Source: JBBSBL01 sp046330255 | GTDB lineage: Bacteria > Actinomycetota > Thermoleophilia > Solirubrobacterales > Solirubrobacteraceae | Assembly: GCA_046330255.1 (NCBI GenBank) | Contig: JAXLTC010000001.1 | Location: 1,612,001 to 1,676,000, forward strand | Direction of reading: 5' to 3' | DNA length: 64,000 bases | Shown here: positions 58,322 through 64,000 of the stretch, in pieces | Numbering within the stretch: position 1 is the first letter of the stretch | Layout: every line of letters starts with the position of its first letter | Translations under genes and position numbers: made by a program | Notes under the pieces: generated by a model | What the model was told of the DNA's origin: nothing | What the model saw: the letters and a program-made list of their open reading frames with translations, nothing else | Databases searched by the model: none

Positions 58322-61300
58322 CTAGCGCTCGGCCGCCGGGCAGACGATGCGGTAGTCGCACACGGCGCAGACCGCGTGGCTCGGCGTCGGCTCGAAGCCC
58401 TGCGCGAGGATGCCGTCGGCGACGGCGCTCACGGTCTCCTCGATCGCGACCCGGTCGCGCTCGTCGCGCGGCACCTCCACCTTCTCGTCGTCGAGGATGT
58501 AGTAGTAGCTCTCGCGCGCGGCCTCGAGCTCCCACGCCTCGCGCGCCGCCGTGGCGTACAGCGTGAGTTGGACGTCGTCACGGAGCTGCTCGACCGTCTT
58601 CGGGCGCGAGGTCTTGTAGTCGATCAGCTCGTAGCTCCCGTCGGGCAGGCGGTCGACGCGATCCACGCGGCCCCGCAGCTGGTGGGGTCCGAGGCGGAAC
58701 GTGAACGCGCGCTCGAACCAGACGGGCTCCGAGCCCTCCTCGCGGAAGCGCTCGTGATAGCGCTCGAGCGCCGCCGTCGCCTTGACGCGAAGCTGGCGCT
58801 CCTGCTCGGAGTCGCCGAAGCCGCCGCGCCTCCAGCCCGCGTCCAGCAGGCCCAGCATCACGCCGGCATCTCCGTGACTGCCCTGCGCGTGGAAGCGCTC
58901 GAGCACCTGGTGGACGAGGATGCCGAAGCGCTGGTTCAGCGTCGGCTCCTGGGGGATCCGGAAGACGCGCGCGAACTTGTAGCGCAGCGGGCACGCCCGG
59001 TAGGTCTCGATGTCGCTCGCCGACAGCAGCAGGCCGTCGCCGCGGCGAGGGATGAAGGCCTCGAGCGAGGGCTCGTCCCGCGCGGCGAGGGACTGCGCGC
59101 GGCGGCGCTCGTCGCGCTCGGTGTCGAGCACGTAGTCGTCGAGCGCGGAGGCGAGGAAGATCTCGCGCGCCGTCGGGGTCATCGCGGGGCGCAGCACGTC
59201 GTTGACGTTCGCGAGCGCCTCGGCCACGCCCTGGCCCTCGGGCCGGGAGATCACGGCCGAGAGCTTGAGCAGCTCCAGGAACCGGACGACCGCGCGTGAC
59301 ACGTCGAGGTCGGTGTCCAGCCGCAGCTCGTGCAGGCGGCCGCCGGTGGTCCCCACCCCTTCGAGCACGTCGTCGCGCAGGATCCGGTAGGTCGAGTGCA
59401 GGCTCTCGGCGGGCCCGAAGAGCTCCTCCTCGCGGTCCTCCCAGTCCGCCCCCAGGGCTGCGCGCGCCTCCTGGGCGAACGGGGATGGAGGCTGCTGGGC
59501 CCCGCGCGCGCCCGTGCGCGGGTAGCTGAGCACCAGCCGCCGCCGGGCGCGCGTCATCGCCACGTGCAGCAGGCGCCGCATCGCGATCTCGTGGATCGAG
59601 CGGGAGTCGGGCGGGACGCGCTCGGCGAGCAGCGCGTCGGGCACCGGCTCGAGCGCTCGCCGCCGGCTCCCGGGCATCCGCGCCGCGTGCAGGCCGGCGA
59701 CGTAGACGTGGTCCCATTCGCGGCCCTTGGCGTCCGCCATCGAGAGCACCTCGACCGCGGCCGCGTGGCGCGAGTGTCCGGCATCCTCGTCCGGCAGGCC
59801 CGCCTCGGCGACCGCGGCGACGTAGCGCGCGAACTCGCGCGTGGTGCCCTGGGGCTCGCGGCGGACGAACCGCGCCGCGAGCTCGCCGAAGCGCGAGATC
59901 GCGGCCAGCCGCTCGGCCGCCTCGGGCGAGGCGGCGAACAGGAGCTTGCGGCGGATGCCCAGCCGCTCCACGAGCCTGTGGACGAACAGGTCGGGCCGCA
60001 CCACTTCGAGCGCGGCCGAGGCCGAGCGGTACAGGCGCAGGAAGCCGAGGATGCGATCGCGCGCCTCGGGCGGGATCTGGGGCGACTCGGTCGCCGCGGC
60101 CAGGCCGGCGACCATGTCGAGCTTGCGCCGCCGCGCGATCTGGGTGCAGCGGGCGATGTCGACCGAGCGCAGCTCGACCGGCGGTCGAGCCAGCGCCCGT
60201 ACCACGGCTCCGGCGTCGGCGGGGTCGGCGAGCAGCCGCAGCCACGCGAGCAGGTCGCGGATCTCGGCGCGCTGGAAGAACGCCGCCGCTCCGACGACGC
60301 GGTGGGCGATCGCCCGCTCCTCGAGCGCGACTGCGAACGCCGGGGCCTCCGAGGCCACCGACCGCACGAGGATCGCGATCGACGCGGGATCGGCGTTTTC
60401 GCGGCGGACCAGGCGCTCGACGTCCGCGGCCACAGCCTGCGCTTCGGCGCGCTCGTTCTCCGCACGCCAGAAGCAGACCTCGCCGCCGGGCGTGCCGCGC
60501 GCCGCGAGGCCGAGCCGGTCCTCGATCGGCGCCACGACGGCGGCCGCCGCCCTGAGCACCCGCGCGCGGCGACCGCGGGCGCGCTCGAGCCGGATCACCG
60601 TCGCGTCGGGGTGCGCCTCGAGCAGGTCACGCGCGTTCTTGGCGCCTGCGGCGCGGAAGCGGTGGATCGCCTGGTCGTCGTCACACCAGGCCGCGAGCTC
60701 GCCGTGCTCGGACGCCACGGTGCGCGTCAGCAGCGCCTGCGCGTGGTCGAGGTCCTCCCACTCGTCCGCCAGCACGTACCGGAAGCGCCGCGCCACCCGG
60801 ACGCGGACATGAGCGCGATCGCGCAGCAGCTCGACCGCCCGCAGCAGGAGCCCGCCCGTGTCCAGGGCGCCGCGCTCGTCGAGCATCCGGTCGTGGTCGG
60901 CGTAGATGCGCGCGAACTCCTCCTCGCGCTCGGCGCGAGCGAGAGCGGCGTCGCCGCCCCGCGGGAGGCCGGCCGCCCACTCCGCATAGCGCTCGGGCGT
61001 CACGAGCTCCCCCTTCAGGCGGTCGATCCGCGCGACGAGCGAGCCGAGGAGCGCCGCGGGCGCGCCGCCGAGGTCGTGCATGCGCAGGGTCAGTTCGTCG
61101 ACGTGCGCGCCGAGGAGCGCGAGCCGCTCGGCCGCCGTGACGGGAACGGCGAACGGATCGAGCCCGGCCTCGAGCGCCTCGTCGCGCAGCAGGCGCTCGC
61201 ACAGGCCCTGGACGCTGACGACGGCCAACTCCTCGTAGGGCCGCTCGACCTCCGCCTCGATGTCCGCGCGCAGGGAGTCCGCGCGCGCGGCCGTCCGGGC

Positions 61301-61471
61301 GACCACGAGGACGCTCTCGGGCGCGACTCCGTCCTCGACGAGGCGCGCGAAGCGCGCCACCAGGGTTGCGGTGCGGCCCGTGCCGGCGCCGCCGAGTACG
61401 AGCAGCGGACCGCCGGGATGGTCGACCACCGCGCGCTGCGCCGGATCGAGACCGTCGGGCGGAAGGGCCAC
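58322..61471 (-). CDS. UvrD/AddAB-like superfamily 1 helicase with RecB-type nuclease domain
   Basis: 1049 aa. Helicase motifs: Q motif GLDPAQRAVV; motif I GGAGTGRTATL, where the essential Walker A Lys is Arg33 (codon CGC); motif II VLADEWEDLD (usually DEFQD); motif III WCDDDQAIHRFRAAG; motif V KGREWDHVYVAGL; motif VI LLHVAMTRARR. The C-terminal PD-(D/E)xK nuclease is intact: SASDIETYRACPLRYKF with the first Cys, GRVDRVDRLPDGSYELIDYKTSR with catalytic Asp and Lys, and CAVCDYRIVC completing a probable 4Fe-4S site. It probably acts in DNA end processing; the Arg may weaken ATP hydrolysis. GTG 61471 follows TATCCT (reverse, 61479-61484) by 7 nt. Confidence 0.9.
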   Translation of the reverse strand: MALPPDGLDPAQRAVVDHPGGPLLVLGGAGTGRTATLVARFARLVEDGVAPESVLVVARTAARADSLRADIEAEVERPYEELAVVSVQGLCERLLRDEALEAGLDPFAVPVTAAERLALLGAHVDELTLRMHDLGGAPAALLGSLVARIDRLKGELVTPERYAEWAAGLPRGGDAALARAEREEEFARIYADHDRMLDERGALDTGGLLLRAVELLRDRAHVRVRVARRFRYVLADEWEDLDHAQALLTRTVASEHGELAAWCDDDQAIHRFRAAGAKNARDLLEAHPDATVIRLERARGRRARVLRAAAAVVAPIEDRLGLAARGTPGGEVCFWRAENERAEAQAVAADVERLVRRENADPASIAILVRSVASEAPAFAVALEERAIAHRVVGAAAFFQRAEIRDLLAWLRLLADPADAGAVVRALARPPVELRSVDIARCTQIARRRKLDMVAGLAAATESPQIPPEARDRILGFLRLYRSASAALEVVRPDLFVHRLVERLGIRRKLLFAASPEAAERLAAISRFGELAARFVRREPQGTTREFARYVAAVAEAGLPDEDAGHSRHAAAVEVLSMADAKGREWDHVYVAGLHAARMPGSRRRALEPVPDALLAERVPPDSRSIHEIAMRRLLHVAMTRARRRLVLSYPRTGARGAQQPPSPFAQEARAALGADWEDREEELFGPAESLHSTYRILRDDVLEGVGTTGGRLHELRLDTDLDVSRAVVRFLELLKLSAVISRPEGQGVAEALANVNDVLRPAMTPTAREIFLASALDDYVLDTERDERRRAQSLAARDEPSLEAFIPRRGDGLLLSASDIETYRACPLRYKFARVFRIPQEPTLNQRFGILVHQVLERFHAQGSHGDAGVMLGLLDAGWRRGGFGDSEQERQLRVKATAALERYHERFREEGSEPVWFERAFTFRLGPHQLRGRVDRVDRLPDGSYELIDYKTSRPKTVEQLRDDVQLTLYATAAREAWELEAARESYYYILDDEKVEVPRDERDRVAIEETVSAVADGILAQGFEPTPSHAVCAVCDYRIVCPAAER

Positions 61472-61478
61472 GCCTGAC

Positions 61479-61486
61479 AGGATATG
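61479..61486. promoter_or_regulatory. Overlapping -10 boxes of a divergent promoter pair
   Basis: AGGATATG reads as TATCCT on the - strand (7 nt before the helicase GTG) and as GATATG/GGATAT on the + strand (6-7 nt before ATG 61493). Confidence 0.4.
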
Positions 61487-61492
61487 CCGCCG

Positions 61493-62368
61493 ATGGCCCC
61501 GCACCCGGATGCCCTCGACGCCGACTGGCTGTCCGCCTGCCGGCGCATGGCGGCTGGCGTGCGCGACGTCCTCGCAGCGCGCGGGAGCACAGCCGAGCGC
61601 GCGGTCGAGGTCGGTCGCGGGGAGGGGGGCGACCGGACCCTCGTGATCGACGCCGAGGCCGAGGCGGCCGTCTTCGAGGTGCTCGAGGAGATGCGCACCG
61701 GGGGTGCGCTGTTCACCGCGATCTCCGAGGAGCGCGGCGTGGTCGACTTCGGCGACCCGGCGGTGCGGGTCGTGATCGATCCGATCGACGGCTCCCTGAA
61801 CGCCAAGCGCGGGGTCCCGCATCACGCGCTGTCGGTGGCCGTGGCGGACGGGCCGACGGCTCGGGACGTCGGCTTCGGCTTCGTGTTCGACCTCGCGACG
61901 GGCGAGGAGTGGGCGGCGCGCCGCGGCGCCGGCGCGATCCTGGACGGGCGCCCGCTCGATCCCACGGCCGGCGAGCGGGTCACCACCGAAGGCCGGCTCG
62001 AGATCCTCGGCGTGGAATCGGCCGACCCGCGCTGGATCGCCGAGGCGATCGACCCGCTCCTCGACGCCGCGCACCGGCTGCGGGCGGTCGGCGCGATCGC
62101 GCTCACGCTGTGCCAGGTCGCCGCGGCCCGCTTCGACGGGATGGCCTCGCTCCGCCGTTGCCGCGCGGTCGACGCCGCCGCGGGGCAGTTGATCGTCCGC
62201 GAGGCCGGCGGACTGGTCGCCTTCCCCGGCTTCGAGGACCCGCTCGGCGCGCCGCTCGACCTCGCGCCGCATGCGCCGGTGATCGCCGCCCGCAGCGCGG
62301 CGGGGCTCGAGCGCCTGCGCGCCATCCACGGCCCGGGGGGCTCGAGGCTGGCGCGCCGATCCGGCTGA
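61493..62368 (+). CDS. Inositol monophosphatase-family protein
   Basis: 291 aa. Motifs of the Li+-sensitive phosphatase family: acidic EERGVVDFGDP region, VIDPIDGSLNAKRGVPHHALSVAVADG (metal Asp pair; Ser-Leu in place of the usual Thr), and a C-terminal WRCRAVDAAAGQLIVREAGG-like segment reading RRCRAVDAAAGQL. It dephosphorylates a sugar or inositol phosphate or related compound. ATG 61484 is an alternative start, but it overlaps the -10-like box, so 61493 is preferred. Confidence 0.85.
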   Translation: MAPHPDALDADWLSACRRMAAGVRDVLAARGSTAERAVEVGRGEGGDRTLVIDAEAEAAVFEVLEEMRTGGALFTAISEERGVVDFGDPAVRVVIDPIDGSLNAKRGVPHHALSVAVADGPTARDVGFGFVFDLATGEEWAARRGAGAILDGRPLDPTAGERVTTEGRLEILGVESADPRWIAEAIDPLLDAAHRLRAVGAIALTLCQVAAARFDGMASLRRCRAVDAAAGQLIVREAGGLVAFPGFEDPLGAPLDLAPHAPVIAARSAAGLERLRAIHGPGGSRLARRSG

Positions 62369-62382
62369 CCGGAAGCGCGCTC

Positions 62383-62409
62383 TGGGAAACGACTGGTAAC
62401 GTATTCCCA
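62383..62409 (+). promoter_or_regulatory. Promoter and inverted repeat of the second vapBC pair
   Basis: TAACGT (62397-62402) lies 6 nt before ATG 62409. The arms TGGGAA (62383-62388) and TTCCCA (62404-62409) flank it and reach the start codon, fit for antitoxin autorepression. Confidence 0.5.
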
Positions 62410-62645
62410 TGCGTGCCACCATCGACGCGGTCGGCAGGATCGTCGTGCCCAAGCCGCTGCGTGACGCGCTCGGTCTGACCCCGGGCGCGACCGTGGACAT
62501 CTCCCGGTACGGGCCCGGCCTTCAGCTCGTGCCCGCCGGGCGAACCGCACGGCTCGTGGAGGAGGACGGCGAGTTGGTCGCGACCGGAGACACTCCGCTC
62601 GACGACGAGCAGCTCTTCGGCCTGATCGACGCCGGCCGGCGTTGA
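62409..62645 (+). CDS. vapB: AbrB-family antitoxin (VapB-like), second pair
   Basis: 78 aa. AbrB domain MRATIDAVGRIVVPKPLRDALGLTPGATVDISRYGPGLQLVP, then a toxin-binding tail with EDGELVATGD. The predicted start is leaderless. Its stop overlaps the toxin TTG in the same TTGA arrangement as the pair at 7223, although the proteins are clearly different. Confidence 0.88.
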   Translation: MRATIDAVGRIVVPKPLRDALGLTPGATVDISRYGPGLQLVPAGRTARLVEEDGELVATGDTPLDDEQLFGLIDAGRR

Positions 62646-63052
62646 GCCTCGTCGCGCTCGACACGAGTGTCGCCGTCCCCCTGCTCATCCAGACGCACCG
62701 CAATCACCCGGACGTGGTGCGCTGGCGGGACCGGCGGGACGTTGCGCTCGCCGGCCATGCGCTCGCGGAGACCTACTCGGTGCTCACCCGCCTGCCGGGC
62801 GACCTGCGGCTGACTCCGGCTGATGCCGCAAACCTGCTGGCGGCGCGGTTCTCGCCGCCGCTGCTGCTCGCGCGGGCCAGGTTGGCCAAGCTGCCCGCCA
62901 CGCTCGCGGGGCTTGGGATCGCCGGAGGTGCCGTCTACGACGCGCTCGTCGCCCTGGCGGCCGCGGAGCACGGCGCCTCGCTCGCGACTCGCGATGCGCG
63001 CGCCGTCGCCACCTACGAGCTGGTCGGCGTCCGCGTGATCCCCGTGGGTTGA
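62642..63052 (+). CDS. vapC: PIN-domain toxin (VapC-like), second pair
   Basis: 136 aa. PIN residues: VALDTSVAVPLL (first Asp), AETYSVLTRL (Glu), GGAVYDALVALAAAEHGASLATRDARAV (Asp cluster). Probable RNase. It starts on TTG 62642 overlapping the antitoxin stop. Confidence 0.87.
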   Translation: MSLVALDTSVAVPLLIQTHRNHPDVVRWRDRRDVALAGHALAETYSVLTRLPGDLRLTPADAANLLAARFSPPLLLARARLAKLPATLAGLGIAGGAVYDALVALAAAEHGASLATRDARAVATYELVGVRVIPVG

Positions 63053-63095
63053 TCAGGCCAAGCCCGGCGTGCCGCCCGGCACTTCGAGCGGCACG

Positions 63096-63590
63096 CTACG
63101 GCCAGGCGGGCCCGCCCTGGTTCGCCTGCCGGCAGACCCAGCCGTCGGGCATGCTGCCGGAGTCGATCAGAGCCTTCAGCTCGGCGTTCTCGGAGGCGCT
63201 CAGGGTCTCGTCGGCGGTGCCGTAGAAGATCGGCTCCTCCTTCCCGTTGTGGGCTGCGAGCACGGCGAGCAGCTCGTGGCATGCCTGCGGCAGGGAGTCC
63301 GCGCCCCCGTCCTGGCTCAGCTCCGCCTCGATCGCGTCGAGCCTTCTCCAGATCTCCCCGTGCTCGCGCAGCATCACCATCGTCGGCATCGCCAGATCCG
63401 GCTCCATCGGGGGGAAGAGGAACTCCTCCTCGAGGTAGATGTGACGGCGCAGCGCGTCGATCGCCCGCTGCAGCGATGCGGCGCGCTCCCGATCGCCGAG
63501 GTGCTCCGAGCCGAACCCCTCGATCCCCGCGTCGATCTCGTGGTGCTCGCGCGCCAGCGCCGCGCCCAGTGGCCCGGGTTGAATGTTCAT
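63096..63590 (-). CDS. Hemerythrin-like HHE domain protein
   Basis: 164 aa. A four-helix bundle with the expected iron ligands: EHHEID (His), RRHIYLEEEFLFP (His and Glu), MLREHGEIWRRLD (His, Glu), AAHNGKEEPIFYG (His, Glu). It may bind a di-iron centre for oxygen or nitric oxide sensing or iron-sulfur repair, as in related families. TAACGT (63598-63603, reverse) lies 7 nt before ATG 63590, a predicted leaderless start. Confidence 0.88.
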   Translation of the reverse strand: MNIQPGPLGAALAREHHEIDAGIEGFGSEHLGDRERAASLQRAIDALRRHIYLEEEFLFPPMEPDLAMPTMVMLREHGEIWRRLDAIEAELSQDGGADSLPQACHELLAVLAAHNGKEEPIFYGTADETLSASENAELKALIDSGSMPDGWVCRQANQGGPAWP

Positions 63591-63603
63591 CGCCCGTACG
63601 TTA

Positions 63604-64000
63604 CGCCGAGGATGCGGGCCGGGGCGGCGGGCCCGCGCGCGGGACGCGACCTACAGTCCGCGGGTGGACTTGACGCGGCTGCCGCCCAAACCGGACCGGG
63701 ACGCCGCTCGCGCCGAATCGCCTGCGTCGACAGGCCGCCGAGTCCGAGGACCCCGCGATGCGCGGGACGCTGATCGTCTGCGCCGAGGTCAGAGAGGACA
63801 GGGCCGGCCCTCCGCCCCTGCGGCTGGTCCCGCGCGGCAGAGGGCGGCCCCGGCTCGCGTGCAACACGACGCCCACACACGTTCACTGACTCCGTAGGTA
63901 GGGCGGCCAGGGCGGCCGCGCGACCCTTGGTGGCCGGGCCGCCCGGGGCCGCCCGCCCCCTTGCTTCCGGCCCTGGATACCAGCGGGTACCGGATCTGGT
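63604..64000. other. Window-end stretch, no firm gene
   Basis: About 400 bp. TACAGT (63652-63657) lies 6 nt before a GTG at 63664, which opens a 77-codon frame to 63897; coding quality is mixed, and a better-looking codon pattern appears in another frame from about 63758 to 63889. A short gene or a decayed one is possible; neither is asserted. Confidence 0.3.
63984..64000. repeat. GGTACC-type palindrome, copy 2 (cut by the window end)
   Basis: GGGTACCGGATCTGGT matches 15 of 16 bases of copy 1 (32915-32930); the remaining half would lie beyond the window. Confidence 0.6.

Noticed and set aside
61472..62500. Upstream in-frame extension of the helicase reading frame
   Set aside because: Helicase homology begins with the Q motif just after GTG 61471, a -10 box lies 7 nt before it, and the extension would lie antisense to the phosphatase gene.

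Overview
The window is very GC-rich, densely coded actinobacterial chromosome. The gene set and protein style (tandem MerR-type regulators, secreted beta-propellers, DUF1385, a short FtsH-like protease, RpoD-type promoters with TANNNT -10 boxes) suggest the class Thermoleophilia (Solirubrobacterales or a relative). That placement is an inference from protein style only. No rRNA, tRNA, CRISPR array, transposase, integrase or phage gene was found.

Layout. 1-6 kb: a partial rarA, an M20 peptidase, a DUF1385 membrane protein, an FtsH-like protease, methylmalonyl-CoA epimerase and the ATPase YchF. 6-13 kb: a 5'-3' exonuclease, a VapBC toxin-antitoxin pair, an ABC1/AarF kinase, a MaoC dehydratase with an aldehyde dehydrogenase, an orphan AbrB-type protein, and fumarase. 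13-19.8 kb: a hydrolase-lipoprotein pair, a PPK2 kinase and a regulatory block (BldC-like HTH, HD-GYP membrane protein, and two MerR/cobalamin-fold paralogues flanking a zinc-ribbon/PAS protein). 19.8-32.8 kb: ileS, thioredoxin, a SpoIIM-like protein, a hydrolase-cyclase fusion, PolX, a glycosyltransferase, a DUF554 protein, trehalose phosphatase, a TauE/SafE transporter split over two genes, and a cupin with a CoA transferase.

32.8-39.3 kb holds the clearest sign of transfer. A lower-GC segment with two secreted-type genes, one a putative HExxH metalloprotease, lies between two 204-bp direct copies of the 3' end of metW that are about 94% identical. The intact copy belongs to a tightly overlapping methionine operon, metY-metX-metW. 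39-48.5 kb: secreted hydrolases, a cupredoxin and a proton antiporter. 48.5-64 kb: a helical-repeat protein with a two-component system, glutamate decarboxylase, an acyl-CoA dehydrogenase, small cupin and NTF2-like proteins, a secreted propeller, a PAC2 protein, a UvrD-like helicase-nuclease with an altered Walker A motif, an inositol-phosphatase-like protein, a second VapBC pair and a hemerythrin-like protein.

Two themes run through the window. First, at least 17 genes have a TANNNT box 6-8 nt before the start codon, which predicts leaderless transcripts and allows several starts to be corrected. Second, small symmetric DNA elements recur between genes: a 49-bp hairpin element with a nearly invariant 13-nt loop, a GGTACC-centred palindrome, and inverted repeats at the starts of all three AbrB-type genes. 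Many genes overlap by 4 bp (GTGA, ATGA, TTGA), which suggests translational coupling.
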